From Cephalotrichum gorgonifer (Eukaryota > Ascomycota > Sordariomycetes > Microascales > Microascaceae), in contig ONZQ02000002.1 of assembly GCA_900312665.1 (NCBI GenBank), forward strand, positions 558,001 to 622,000: a stretch of 64,000 nt of DNA, read 5' to 3'. The position numbers and the translations under genes are program-made. This document shows positions 34,401 through 46,001 of the stretch, piece after piece. Under the pieces are notes generated by a model that saw only the letters and a program-made list of their open reading frames with translations, made no database searches and was not told where the DNA came from. Each line of letters opens with the position of its first letter. Position 1 is the first letter of the stretch.

Positions 34401-35796
34401 ACTTGATAAACTGGACCTGCATGCTCTGCGGCGCCAGGTTCGACGCGGTACCTATCATGTAGGACGCCGCGTTGGTGGCACTGAGGAACAGGCGGCAGCC
34501 AGAGTTGGTGAGGGCCATGAGGTGGAGCTTGGTCGCCTCCTGGGCCGAGATGGGGCTGATAGAAACAATCTTGATGCGGTCGTTGAGGAGTGGCGAGAAG
34601 TTGATCATGTGTGTGATGTCGCGCAGGCAGTGGTTCTTTTCCTTCTCGATCAACTTGGTAAGCTTGTTAGGCGCCTCCATGTGATATGTCCGGATAGTCG
34701 ACCGCGACGACAGCGTGTAGAGTAGGTTCCGCGAATCGTCGATGACAATTTGCTCTAGGTGCTCCGGCTCCTTGGATGAGAAGAGGCCGGACTGTAATGT
34801 GACGACAGACGTCCAGCCGGGGTTAGTGTGATTGATCTTGCCACACCGGTTAGAGAACCACTTCTCCTCCTGCTGGTAGTAGAGCTCGTAGACGTCGGTA
34901 TCGTTGCCGCCGCCGAAGAAGATGCGGCCGTTGGCCGAGCCAGCGATCAAGCTAACGTCGGCGCCCCGGATGGGGAGAACCATCTTCGTCTGATACAGCT
35001 GCACGCTCCGCGTGCCCTTGGACGTCGTCTCTGCTGCAACACCGAGGAGTATGATCTCGGAGGTGGTGGCGACCACAAGTATATGGGTGATGGTGTTGAC
35101 AAAGATTCCGGGCTTCGGCGGAACCAGCACCACGGCGTGGATGCTGTGCGGTTGGTCCTCGAAGCCGATGAGCTCCGGGTCCGGTTGAGTATAGTCCCAT
35201 AGGAAGAGGGAATTGTCGATGACTACCCATGCATGGTTGAGCTCGGCGAAGAGGCCCATGGAGGTCTGTAGCTCGCCGGCATTGATGTGATCGAAGACCT
35301 GGTTCGGGATGGTATAGGTCTGCGCCTTGTGGAAGGGAACTAGCGTGGAGTCATGTTCGGGGATGTAATATTCAGAGGAAGCACCAGCTAGAGTTGGGAT
35401 GTTAGCAATCGTCATATCGAGCCCGGTGGTGAAGCTGGGGGGGGAAAGTAGGTTCTTACGTCGGCAATAGGAGTCGATATCTGGGTATTCTTCGTCGTAT
35501 TGAAGTCGCCTATTGATCGTATGGGCAGCTTTGGCCATGGGAGATGTCTGGTCGACCGGAGGCAGCTTGACTAGAGGCTCGATCGGTGACCGCGTAGTTG
35601 GGAGAGCTCCCGTCGAGCCACCAGCGCCGGTGAGACCTCCCGTAGTCGCAGGACCAGCACTATTCGTCGGGGTAGCATCTGAGAATAGACGGCGTCGGAC
35701 GGGGTCCTCCCCTTGGCTCATTGTTCGCGCCACGGCGGGGGTGTTGATGAAGGCGCCTGGTAGGGGCCGCATGGGGGTAGGTTGAGGATACGCCAT
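31438..35796 (-). CDS. NUP170: Nucleoporin of the Nup155/Nup170 family (inner ring)
   Basis: Scaffold nucleoporin of the nuclear pore inner ring. Three exons on the minus strand are inferred, 35796-35460, 35387-32227 and 32145-31438, giving about 1401 residues, normal for the family. The N-terminal beta-propeller region begins after a Gly/Pro/Thr-rich leader, with YPDIDSYC and SSEYYIP marking its start, and the C-terminal alpha-solenoid fills the rest. The first intron (72 nt, GTAAGA...GCTAAC...CTAG) is a multiple of three with no stop, so the frame reads through it. It is called an intron because its removal joins DIDSYCR to GASSEYYIP as expected for the family and the branch site is excellent. 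The second intron (81 nt) has GTGAGT/TTAG ends. Confidence 0.92.
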
Positions 35797-36635
35797 TCCG
35801 ATTTGGTTCCCACCACCCGATGGGAGGAGGGGGGGGCTCGCAAAGGAGTATATACGACGCGGACGGTGCTCGGAGGTTCGAGAGACGAGCGGGACTTCAA
35901 GGCGAGGGCAGTGTCATCAGTCCTGGCCGAAAGTCGTCGTCGCTTCCGCGTCGGGCAAAAAAGGTTAATTGGGGCGCGAAAAATAGTTCGAGGAAGGCCC
36001 TCGCAACCTCTGAAGGCTTTGTATCGAAGGTTAGAGAGCGAACCGCGTGTTCGTAGCGTGGGTGTGGGCGCGGACGAGAGATCAGGTTATCAACCTTGTT
36101 TCGGACGTTGATTTCCTCGGTCGTCGCTTCTGCGATATGAATTGCGGTAAACAATTTTGGGGGGAAAATATCGAGGCTGAGAGGAAGCTTGGGCCACACG
36201 AATTGCAGGTCCCAACCAAGGATTTGACGCGGAATTTTCGCGACAAGGCAAGAGCTCCAGCCACATTACAGATCAAGCCACAATCGCGCATTTCACTTGC
36301 TCCTACTTTAGTATTCAAGTTGATTCAGGAAGACCAGTGGGATAATTTAGCTGAATGTGAACGGAAATTTGAGATATTTATATTACACTAAACAGACCAT
36401 AGTCATCCCGTAAAAGCTATTCTACTCTGGCCGGCTGAGAAGCTACATCTACTTTTTCATCCCCACCAATCCATTAACGCCGCGATCCTTAATCTTGATC
36501 TCGTTCTGAATCTCCCCTCTACTCCCGATGAGGATGACGATGACGGTGATGATTGATTACTGGGTCATTCATGACGCGTATGGTCATCCAGCAACCTCCC
36601 AAGACCCAAACATACACACTCTCTCCCGGAAGCAC
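35797..36635. other. Intergenic region
   Basis: Promoter of NUP170 on one side and 3' flank of the ketoacyl-CoA reductase gene on the other. Short ORFs without motif. Confidence 0.5.
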
Positions 36636-37761
36636 TTAGTTCTTCTTGGCCTCCCGCTCAGCCTTTCGTAGCGCCCGCCTCCGGATGTCCTTGTGCATCT
36701 TGAGGTTGATGTTCACAGCAGTCGGGCTCATCGGTCCCACCGTCTTCTCCACAATCCACAGGAAGACAGCATGCGACCAGTAGGGCGTATACGTAGACGA
36801 CGCAATCTGGTAGCCCCCGCTACCAATCTTGCTCAGCGTCGCCTTGACGAAATCGCGCGGCCCGGGAATCATCATGCTCGTCCTCCTGATCTTAGACATA
36901 GCCGTAGCAACAAGATAGCTCAGCACAAGGTTAACATCAACACCCTGAGGCTTCAGCTCGGCGGCCAGCGAGGTGCTCCAGTGCTGCAGGAATGCCTTGC
37001 TACCAGAGTACGTGGCCAAGTACGGCGTGGGGGTCCAGCCAGCGAAAGAGCCCAGCGTGAGAATAAGGCCATTGCCACGGCGGACCATGATAGGCGCGAT
37101 AACACGCGTGGTCTTGAGTGTCCCGAGGCAGTTGATCGTCACAATATTCTGGAGCTCATTGGCATCCGTCTCCAAGAACGGGACAGGGATGGAGTGGCTC
37201 TGGCCGACGTTGTTGATCAGCACACCGATGTCGAGACCCTCGATTTCCCGCGCCAGCTTCTGGTAGTCCTCATCGCGATCCTGGGAGTAGTCCATAGAGA
37301 CGACCTTCGTCTTGAGGTTCTTCCCGGCAAACTTCTTCTCGAGTTCGGCGGCGAGGGCTTCGAGCTTGGATGCGGTTCGGGAGACTAGGACAAGGTTGAA
37401 GCCCTTGCTGGCCAGCTGGGTCGCGAATTCCTTGCCGAGGCCATCGGAAGCGCCGGTGACGACTGCCCAGGTGCCGGGCTTGCCGTATTTGCGGAGCTAT
37501 GACGGGGTAGAGTCAGCCATCGAGCAGGTAGGGGAGCAATTGCATGCACGTCCTGAAGGAGTTCGACAGAGAGGGGGCACATACGTTTTTACCGCCAACC
37601 ACGAACGTTGAGAAAAAGAGCTTCATGCCGCTCAGGACGTAGCTCGAGATGCAGATGCCCCCGACGATCGTCAAGGCGACCTTGAGGGCAGAGGGAATGG
37701 GATATTCCGCCCTAGCATCTACTAGGGCATTCTTCAAAGCATCTATCCATTGAAGCGCCAT
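36636..37761 (-). CDS. IFA38: Very-long-chain 3-oxoacyl-CoA reductase
   Basis: ER enzyme that reduces 3-ketoacyl-CoA to 3-hydroxyacyl-CoA in very-long-chain fatty acid elongation. Two exons on the minus strand, 37761-37585 and 37496-36636, encode 345 residues, matching yeast Ifa38 (about 347). The 88-nt intron (GTATGT, GCTGAC branch, CATAG) is phase 0. A membrane span sits at about residues 27-50 and SDR motifs follow: TGASDGLG (73-80), INNVG (153-157), Ser209 and YSGSK (Tyr222, Lys226). The C-terminus is Lys/Arg-rich and ends AKKN, with lysines at -2 and -3, close to but not exactly the KKxx retrieval motif. Confidence 0.94.
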
Positions 37762-38082
37762 TTTTGCAGTTGATTTGGTCTGTGGTGAAGTGTGCGGCGG
37801 AAGGACTCGGAACGCGCAAGGAATTGGATAAGAGACTAAGACTATGCAAGTGGCACCCAAAGTTCAACATTTTCATTTGGATAGGAAGCTGGTGAGCATG
37901 TGTACAGTGTGAAGTGCTGTGTCCTAAGCAACTGGCACGGAACCTCCCCCTCCAGACCGACATTTTGTCGAACAGCTCTCCAGTGCCTGGATTCACCTCA
38001 AAACACATTTGCTCACGACGAGGCGAATCTCATATCTTACATAGGACAACTCAGCGGCGACAATCCCGCCCTAGCCGCAACT
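37762..38082. other. Divergent promoter (IFA38 / ERG28)
   Basis: About 320 bp between the starts of two divergently transcribed ER lipid-pathway genes. No other feature seen. Confidence 0.6.
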
Positions 38083-38702
38083 ATGCTCTCCACACTATCC
38101 TCCTGGCTCCCGCCTAACACCGGCATCCTGCCGTATTACATGGCCCTCGTACGTCCCGACCCTGCTCCGCAAATTCCTCCAAACCCCTCTCAACGCCGTC
38201 CCCAATTCGTCCCTTCCTCGACAAGCTAACTCACCTCCCGCCGTAGCTCTCCGTAGTCTCCATCGGAAACTCTATCCAGAATCTCCTCACCCTCCACTAC
38301 ACCCGCCGCGCCTACAACGGCCTCTTCATCCGCAACCCCTCCCTCCCGGCGGCCAGCGCGACCTTCGTCCCCGAAGATTCCGTGAACAAGCTCGTCCCCG
38401 CCCCCTCGCCCACGCACAAGGGCGCCGCGGACCAGGTCACCCCCCTCGCGGCGCGCTTATTCGGCACCTGGACCTTGTTGGCCAGCATCGTGCGCCTGTA
38501 TGCCGCGTACAACCTCCACATCGGGCCCGTTTACGACATGGCGGTGTGGACGTACGTCGTGGCGCTTGGTCACTTCGGGAGCGAGTTGTTTATATTCAAG
38601 AGCATGACGTTCGGGAAGCCGCAATTCTTCCCCTTTCTGTTCGCCACCACGGCGCTCATCTGGATGCCCACGGTCAAGGAGCACTACGTACAGATCTACT
38701 AA
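38083..38702 (+). CDS. ERG28: Ergosterol biosynthesis scaffold protein Erg28
   Basis: ER membrane protein that tethers the C-4 demethylation enzymes (Erg25, Erg26, Erg27) in sterol synthesis. Two exons, 38083-38148 and 38247-38702, encode 173 residues. The 98-nt intron (GTACGT/GTAG) is phase 0. Recognisable parts are MLSTLSSWLPP...GILPYYMAL, SVGNSIQNLLTLHYTRR-like VVSIGNSIQ, then RLFGTWTLLASIVRLYAAYN and the conserved ALGHFGSELFIFKSMTFG. About four hydrophobic segments fit the multispanning family. The gene shares a 320-bp divergent promoter with the ketoacyl-CoA reductase gene. Confidence 0.95.
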
Positions 38703-38892
38703 TACCATACCCCCGTTCGCCATCCTTTCGGACTAGCTGGAAGTTTAAACGGAAGTGGGATAATAGATCTGTCTGTACGGGGCAGAACTAGGACTTAATA
38801 CAGCGTGATCACCCTTACTACGCGTTTTGGATAGCAATGCCGTTGGAGTCCAATCCCCCGTCTATAGAGACCTCTATAATATATCACGACAT

Positions 38893-40334
38893 CTACAGAG
38901 ACTTGCGGTACAGTTCTCCTCCACAATCCCGGAGCCGGGCAGCAGCCTGCTCGGGTGTGATATCCCGCTGTGCCTCCGCCATCAACTCGTAGCCCACAAG
39001 GAACTTCTTCACCGTCGCGGAGCGAAGAAGCGGCGGGTAGAAGTGCATGTGGAGGTAGCTGTTCTCGACCTCCTCCGGTGTACCATCGATCGGCGCCTGG
39101 TGAATTCCAGAGCCTGAAGCGAAAGAAGAAAAAAAGTAAGCGCGAGGACAAGAGGAAACATGACGGGAACAGGAAAACTTACTGTAAGGGAAGCTGCATT
39201 GGAAGAGGTTATCGTATCTCCTCGTAACCTCCTGAACGGCCTCCGCAAACCACATTCTCTCCTCAGCAGTGAAATCCACCAGCGCCCTAACATGGCGCTT
39301 CGGGAGCACCAGAACCTCAAACGGCCAGATAGCCCACCAGGGACACACGACCAGGAACCCCTCATTCTGCCACACAATCCTCTCCTTCTTCTCCATCTCT
39401 AGACGCACGTAGTCGCCCAGCAAGTGCCTCCCACTGTGCTCATCCCGGTACTTCCCCATCATCCTCAGCTCGGTACCGGGCTCCTCGGGCATGGTGGAGG
39501 TGGTCCAGACCTGACAGTGCGGGTGCGGGTTCGAGCAGCCCATCGTCGCGCCCTTGTTCTCAAAGATCTGCATGTAGCGCAGCTGCTTGGCGGGGCGAGA
39601 GACCTTAGAGTACGAGGGTACGGCGGAATCATCCAGGGAGTACACGCCCGCCAGGGGGCTGGCGGGTGAGAGGTGCTCCGCGTAGATTCGGGTCCAGGTC
39701 TCGATGACGGGGAGGATCTCGGCGGCGGTCATGTCGGCGAGGGTGACGTTGTGCTTGGCGGCGAAGGTTAGTACGTAGCAGGCGCCCGTGGTGGGCTGCG
39801 CCCGGAGCAGGGTCGCAGAGAGGTCTTTGGTTCACGAGATTAGCGAAGTTCGGCTCTTCAGCGAATCTGATCTCGGCGCATTTTACCTTGGTCATCTTTG
39901 GGTGCCTCGGGGGTGTACTCCGCCTGCGATTCCTTGACGGCACTGTAGTCGTTGACAAAAACAAAGGTCTCGGTGTATTGAGGGTTCGAATCACCTTGCG
40001 CCCGTTGGTTACCGGGGCAGAGGTAACACTATAGATTGACAGGCGAGTCAGCCGCCTTTCCAATAGGACAGTCAGGGGCTCTGTGTCGCTCATACCTTTG
40101 GGTCATATTCCGGGAGGTCAATCTTGGCCGCGCCTTCCTGTTGGCCCCTATGATTTTGCGCGTGCTGCGTGAGTACAAGTACAAAAACCACCTATAAAGG
40201 GGTAGAGAACGGGCAGAGAGGGGGTAGACGCACTGCCATGGCCTCTTCGTCCGGTGAGGCGACACCAGCAACCAGGTATCGTTGAGAGGGTTGTACCTCC
40301 GGTGGGAGATGTCGTTCAAGACGCTGTCGCCCAT
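38893..40334 (-). CDS. GAL7: Galactose-1-phosphate uridylyltransferase
   Basis: Leloir-pathway enzyme exchanging UMP between UDP-glucose and galactose-1-phosphate. Five exons on the minus strand are inferred: 40334-40234, 40147-40096, 40028-39887, 39824-39183 and 39113-38893, giving about 385 residues. Introns are 86, 67, 62 and 69 nt with GT-AG ends and consistent phases. The zinc-site CYLCPGN begins at residue 52. The nucleophile motif HPH (199-201, GCSNPHPHCQVW) matches the human enzyme's HPHCQVW. The C-terminal ENSYLHMHFYPPLLR follows. The last intron is a stop-free multiple of three; removing it yields FPYSSGIHQAP, the expected family sequence. No other GAL gene lies in the window. Confidence 0.94.
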
Positions 40335-41341
40335 TGCGCTAGGGTAGAGAGATCGAACACAACACAAGGTCAATAACTTCGGTTCCAGGCTCGTGCTTCG
40401 AGAAAGAGTTTCAATACCAGTGATATAGTAAAGGGTCCTAGCAGTGGAGGGGTAGGTGGGGTGTCGCGTAAGGGGTATTATTCGGCGCCGGCGCATTAAA
40501 GTAGTTTCAAACCGAGCTTCAATATTTCCTTTTCCTCTAGAAAACCAACCCCCACTTCGACGACCGCCGGTCCGAGTCGGCGCGGGTTGTACCCCATGGC
40601 TCTTAGAGACCTTTACCCCAAATGGAGCTTATTCTATTAGCGCTAATAGTAGTTACATGGCACAAGTACTCGTAGGCACGAGGGTGGTTGATTGCAGGAG
40701 CAAGTTTTGCGTCGAGTTGAACTAGCTACCGCGCCAATGGTAACGTTGAATCTCTCGGGATTTCGGACAAAGACGACCCCTCCATGGTCGTTACATTTGG
40801 AGGGGCAGCAAAAATCTGGCAAAAAGCGGCCCGAGAAGACTCCACCCACTGAATAGCGCAGAGTGAACAATAATCTTAGTCATCCCTTGTTGACTACTCC
40901 ATACTCAGTAAAGCATTACTGGTCGTCCCCCGACATACGGAGTAGGCCGCTGGTATTATTAAAGCTACTAACAGAAGTCACTTACGGCTAAACTCCGGAT
41001 ATATCGGATCCAGGCCGCCACCTCCACTCCCTCCCTACAAGCCACAACCACTATTCATTGGGAGTGGAGAGCCTCAAGCTCCAGCAACCGCAAACCGCCT
41101 ACCAGTGACTTCACGAACCATCGAGAGCGCATCACAGCACCAACCATTCGCACCCCTTTTCATCAGTTTACGCGTATAATCCGACTCGTATATCGCCACG
41201 CTATTAGAAGAACCACCGTATGACTCCCAAGGCGAAAAATTGACGCGACACCGACCCCCGACCCCGACCTCCTCGTGTACCCTGGAAACGTCATCCCCTG
41301 GGGCGGGCCCTCCTCCGCCCACGTCGTCAACCGTGGACGAA
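40335..41341. other. Divergent promoter region (GAL7 / ADA2)
   Basis: About 1 kb between divergent genes. A frame upstream of the ADA2 ATG is open from 41240 but has no ATG. No further gene seen. Confidence 0.5.
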
Positions 41342-43170
41342 ATGGGCGTTATCCGCAAGAAGACCGCTGTGAGGGGCGGCGAAGGCGGCGTCAAGTATCA
41401 CTGCGATGTGTGCTCTGCCGACATTACCTCTACAGTACGTAACTCAACCCTCCCTCGACCGCCCGATATCAATATCAGACAGAGCACTCCAGTCCAGTCC
41501 AAATCTTGTCGCAGCATCCATGATTCACAACCCCCTCCCTACCCCTACTCCCCACGCCCAGAGTCACGCTGAAGGCCGAACACCAATCCGAGACCGTATT
41601 TAATCATCACCCGCGCACGCCTCCCTCGATAGACCCACTAACTGTGTTGCCATCTCAGGTCCGGATCCGATGCGCCCACAGCGCCTGCAGTGACTACGAC
41701 CTCTGCGTCCAATGCTTCGCCAACGGCGAATCAAGCGCCGCTCACCGCCCAGAATCGCACCCCTTCCGCGTAATCGAACAGAACTCCTTCCCCATATTCG
41801 AACGCGACTGGGGTGCCGACGAAGAGCTCCTCCTCCTTGAGGGCGCCGAGATCTACGGCCTAGGGTCCTGGGCCGACATCGCGGACCATATCGGCGGTTT
41901 CCGCCACAAAGACGAGGTCCGCGACCACTACCTAAGATCCTATGTCGACTCCTCGCGATTTCCGCTCCCCGAGCGGTGCAGCCCGGACGACATGGCCCTC
42001 GCGGAGGAGGTGGGGCGCGAGGAGTTCCAAGCGAAGAAAAAGAGGAGGATAGAGGAGCGCAAGGAGGCGCAGAAGAACGCGCCCGCACTCCAGCCGAAGA
42101 CAAAACCCACAGCCTCCGTCCCCTCGTGTCACGAGATCCAGGGGTACATGCCCGGCCGCCTCGAGTTCGAGACAGAGTACGCCAACGAGGCCGAGGAGGC
42201 CGTCCAGCTGATGCAGTTCGACCCGGGAGACGGCACGAACCCGCGCACGGGCGAGATCGACCCAGAGATGGAACTCAAGCTCACGGTGATGGAGATCTAC
42301 AACTGCCGGCTCACGCAGCGCGCGGAGCGCAAGATGGTGATTTTCGAACACAACCTCCTCGATTACCGCGAGAACATAAAGGTCGAGAAGAAGCGCACGC
42401 GCGAGGAGCGCGACCTCGTGAACAAGACCAAGCCCTTTGCGCGCGTCATGAATGGGCCGGACTACGAGAGCTTCGCGCAGGGCATCGTCGACGAGCTGAA
42501 CCTCCGGCAGGCCATCGCCCAGCTACAGGAGTGGCGCAGCCTGAGGATAGGAGACCTCCGCAGTGGGGAGCGGTACGAGACGGAAAAGGCTCAGCGGGCC
42601 GCGCGTGCGGTGCCCATGGGCTCGATGGACCGCGATAGGCTCGCGACGTCACAGCGCAAGGGGCAGTCTGCGGCGCCAGAGCCGCCGAGCGGGTCAGCGC
42701 TGCTTGTCGCACCGGAGCTGCCGATCCGGTCGGCAGCGTCACCTAACGGTATCGCTGGCGGGGACATGAACGGCGGGGTGAAGCAGGAACAAGCTGCTAC
42801 GAACGGGACGTCGAACGGGGTGACGAACGGGGCGAGTAGTATCGTGGTTTCGGGCGGCGGGGCTGCGGGTCCCATGACGAGGCAGCGCGCGAACCCGCAG
42901 CCGCTATCGGGCGTGACGCCCATCTCGTTAACACAGGACAATGCGCCGGACCTGCACCTGCTCACTCCTGAGGAGGTGAAGCTGTGCGAGGTGGTGAGGC
43001 TGCAGCCGAAGCCGTACCTGATGATCAAGGAGCAGATACTCAAGGAGGCGATGAAGGGGAACGGGACCCTGAAGAAGAAGCAGGCGCGGGAGATATGTAG
43101 GCTGGATTCTCAGAAGGGGGGCAGGATATTCGACTTCTTCATCAACTCTGGATGGGTTGGGAAGGCTTAG
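41342..43170 (+). CDS. ADA2: SAGA complex transcriptional adaptor Ada2
   Basis: Adaptor of the Gcn5 histone acetyltransferase module in SAGA. Two exons, 41342-41434 and 41659-43170, encode 534 residues. The 224-nt intron (GTACGT/TCAG) is phase 0 and splits the ZZ zinc finger. Domain order: ZZ finger (YHCDVCSADIT, then CAHSACSDYDLCVQC), SANT/Myb domain (DWGADEELLLLEGAEIYGLG...WADIADHIG), a charged middle region with EIQGYMPGRLEFETEYANEAE, a Gly/Asn/Thr-rich linker, and a C-terminal SWIRM domain (LTPEEVKLCEVVRL...GRIFDFFINSGWV). Confidence 0.95.
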
Positions 43171-44005
43171 TCAAACGATCTCTAACCCCTTGGGAGCTCG
43201 CAGTATCTCCGTTTGCCAGTCGCGGAGAAGATGTACTAGGTTGGTTTTTTGTGTTTCTTAGTTCTGGAGTTGGGCAGAGGGCGGTGTTGGGGGGTATGGA
43301 ATGTCTTGCACTTTGTCTTTACCTGGGAGCTTGAGCGAGCTCTAGTTTTTACGATGGCGAAGGGGAGGTTCGGGTACGATTCATGTTAGCGATACCAGCA
43401 AAAGATATTCAGACTTGCATATTATATCCGGAGGGTCTCCCTGTACTGAGAGTGATTCTAATCGCGTTGTGGTCGGGGACTTGCTGTGTATACTAGTAAG
43501 ACCTGGGCCGGGGGGGCAATGGATGAAATGTCTGATCCTGAATAGCTCCTCCTCAAGCCCCGACGACATGTTGGGATTGTTGGGCAGGGCTTCTTCACAG
43601 TGCTATTAATCCGACCGGTGCTACCGATGAGTAGGTTCGCGCTATCAACGAACGGCGCGGCAGGGACCGAAACCTTCAGTTCCCAAGCGCCCACCTTAAA
43701 TCACCGTCTTCCCGATATCGCGGCTCCTGTCCCTCCCACCAGCCTATTTCTTCGTTCTTATTTTCCTCCGTCACACCAAGACAAACATTTTGTTTTCTTC
43801 AGTTCCTTGAACACGCTCGCCCCCACCTCGAATCCTCTCTCGTTTACAGAATCCTTTCGTTGACGCACATGAAGGTGTGAAGTGTGGAGTGAAAAAAAAA
43901 AGGCTGACTCTCCCCAACCACTCAACACGCGCCTCAAGAAAAAGAACCGACCAAGCTCCAATTTTTTTCTCTCACGAAATCCTACTCACTCCCCAAACGA
44001 CCAAG
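43171..44005. other. Intergenic region
   Basis: The 3' flank of ADA2 and promoter of the rhodanese-phosphatase gene. Short ORFs only. Confidence 0.5.
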
Positions 44006-44549
44006 ATGGTAAACGTCGCGTCGCTGCAGCGCATGCCCGCGAAGACGCTCTCCGAGCTCATTCTGGCAGAGGCAGGGACCGAGGACAAGAGCTATGCCAT
44101 AATCGATGTCCGCGACCATGGTAGGCCACTTCCTTCCTCCGCCTTTACATACATAGCTTCCCCCAACCCCGTCTCCCACCTCTCTCCCAAGCTTCAACTG
44201 GACTAACTTCGTTCAAGACCACCTAGGCGGCCACATCAAGACATCCACCCACGTCCCCTCCGCAACCCTCGAGGCCTTCCTCCCCACCCTCCTCCGCACC
44301 CTCGCCCCCAAGCGTACAGTCATCTTCCACTGCGCCCTTTCCCAGCAGCGAGGGCCTAGCGCCGCGCTGCGCTATCTCCGCGAGCGGGAGAAGAAGGCGG
44401 GCGGCCCGGCGGCGGAGACCGCCGAGATCCCCGCAGAACAGCAGGCGGTCTACGTCCTAGACTTGGGCTTCGTGGGCTGGGCGAGGGAGTACGGGTCCGA
44501 CGAGCGGCTGACAGAGAACTTCAGGAAGGAGCTTTGGGAGGATTACTGA
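44006..44549 (+). CDS. Rhodanese-fold phosphatase, Ych1/Acr2 (Cdc25-like) type
   Basis: Single rhodanese-domain phosphatase; family members include yeast Ych1 and the arsenate reductase Acr2/Arr2. Two exons, 44006-44120 and 44218-44549, encode 148 residues. The 97-nt intron has GTAGGC/CAAG ends and a split Asp39 codon. Conserved parts are YAIIDVRDHDHLGGHI, the start of the Cdc25-like fold, and the catalytic loop HCALSQQRGPSA, an HCX5R P-loop. The C-terminal VYVLDLGFVGWAREYG fits the terminal helix. Phosphatase versus arsenate reductase activity cannot be separated by eye. Confidence 0.88.
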
Positions 44550-45799
44550 GCTTGAAGAGGGGGCTCTATTCTAGTACGGATTTTTTTTCCCGCTCCTTGG
44601 GGCGAGGCCGCGCGGAGCGCGCCGACACGGTGCCGTGCTATTTGCTCGTTTCTCTTGACGTCGAGGGCACATCAGGAGGAGAGACATCCTCGGAGAGAGC
44701 CGGGGGAGGGGGGAGGGAGGGCTGACCCTGAGGCATATGGAGACTCTGCAGACTCTAGTCGAACGTCTCTTCGGGTGAATCAGTGGCTGTATTCCCAGCC
44801 CCGGGGGCGCTTCTCCATGTAAAGGGTGACCGCTGAGGCCCAGAACCGTAAGCTGCTGCGCCGCTGAGTCCGGTCTACCCCATGTCCGAGCCTGCAAGGC
44901 TCGGCCTCGGGCTACCACTCCCCTGGGACGTCGTTTTTGTACGCGCGGCCGAAGCACATTCTATACCCAATATAATACGATGGAATCTCACCTTGGACTT
45001 GTGCTCGCGCCTGTCCGGCGAAAATGGGAGGGTATGGGCTTGTACCCGTCAAAACCATCCCGGCTGGATGTTATATATCCCATCCATTACTGTATATGTT
45101 GAAGAGTGAGAAACGTCCGATGGGACCCGTGTCATGTAGTCACTGACGACAGCCACCTTTGCCCATGCTCCCCTCCCAACATCCCCCACGCTGATCGCCC
45201 CCCGGCCATTGCCCCTTCCGTCTCCGCACTTCCAGCCGCTGCCTGCCGGGCGGCGCCCCCCCCCTACCCTACCCTTTTCTGACCCTCCTCCGACCCGCGC
45301 CCCCTGGTCTGGCCCATCAACGCCACCAACCACAACAGCCAAGCTATCCCCCCCACCACCACCACCACCGGCTTTACCATACAGAATTCCGGGCCGCTCC
45401 CGCCCTCCCTACCTCGAAAGCGTCGGGACGCGGAAATGGCGTCAGGACCCAACAGAGCTGGGCTCCCCCTCCAGTCTCGACGTAACCAACGGACCCAACA
45501 TTGTAGGCGCACGGGAGCAATTCCGACAGGGAAAGAGTAAGATAGCCGGAACCAAGACGTGTGGTACCCTCCCTCCCTCTTCCTCCTCCTCCCTCAAATA
45601 AAAACGTCGGCCCAGCTCCAAGGGCCCAATAATATGATACGTCACCATGTGCATGCGTCCTCGTTCTCACCTGTGGTTCTCGTGCGCAACTTGCGGCTAC
45701 CCGCAAAGTCCCCACGCCACGGCTATCGCTCGATACGAACTGTCCTCGGAAAGCGCGCTACCACTCCGTACATGACACGGTTGTCTATCTGACAGCTTC

Positions 45800-45952
45800 A
45801 TGTCTCGTCTAGGGTGGGAGGGAGGTGCATCAACGTGCCAAAACGGCCACGCATCCCAGCACCCGGACGGCAGGTTCATGTGCGCGACATGTAACGCCGC
45901 CTTCCCCGGCCACGAGTCTCAGGCCCCCCGGTCACGGTGGATGGTTAGTTAG
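45800..45952 (+). CDS. Short zinc-ribbon-like ORF beside an assembly gap (tentative)
   Basis: A 50-residue ORF reads MSRLGWEGGAS, then TCQNGHASQHPDGRFMCATC, giving CX3H and CX2C pairs spaced like a small zinc-binding motif, with a further His after it. The frame ends in TAG just past GTTAGT at 45944, which could be a splice donor leading into the 36-N gap. The full gene, if any, may therefore be hidden by the gap. No family recognised; chance remains possible. Confidence 0.28.
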   Translation: MSRLGWEGGASTCQNGHASQHPDGRFMCATCNAAFPGHESQAPRSRWMVS

Positions 45953-45965
45953 CAATGACAAAAAA

Positions 45966-46001
45966 NNNNNNNNNNNNNNNNNNNNNNNNNNNNNNNNNNN
46001 N
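45966..46001. other. Assembly gap (36 Ns)
   Basis: Thirty-six Ns. Unlike the first gap, the flanks do not repeat each other. Confidence 0.95.

Noticed and set aside
39961..40010. TTCGAATC motif resembling a tRNA T arm
   Set aside because: It lies inside GAL7 exon 3 (minus strand) and no cloverleaf can be formed around it.
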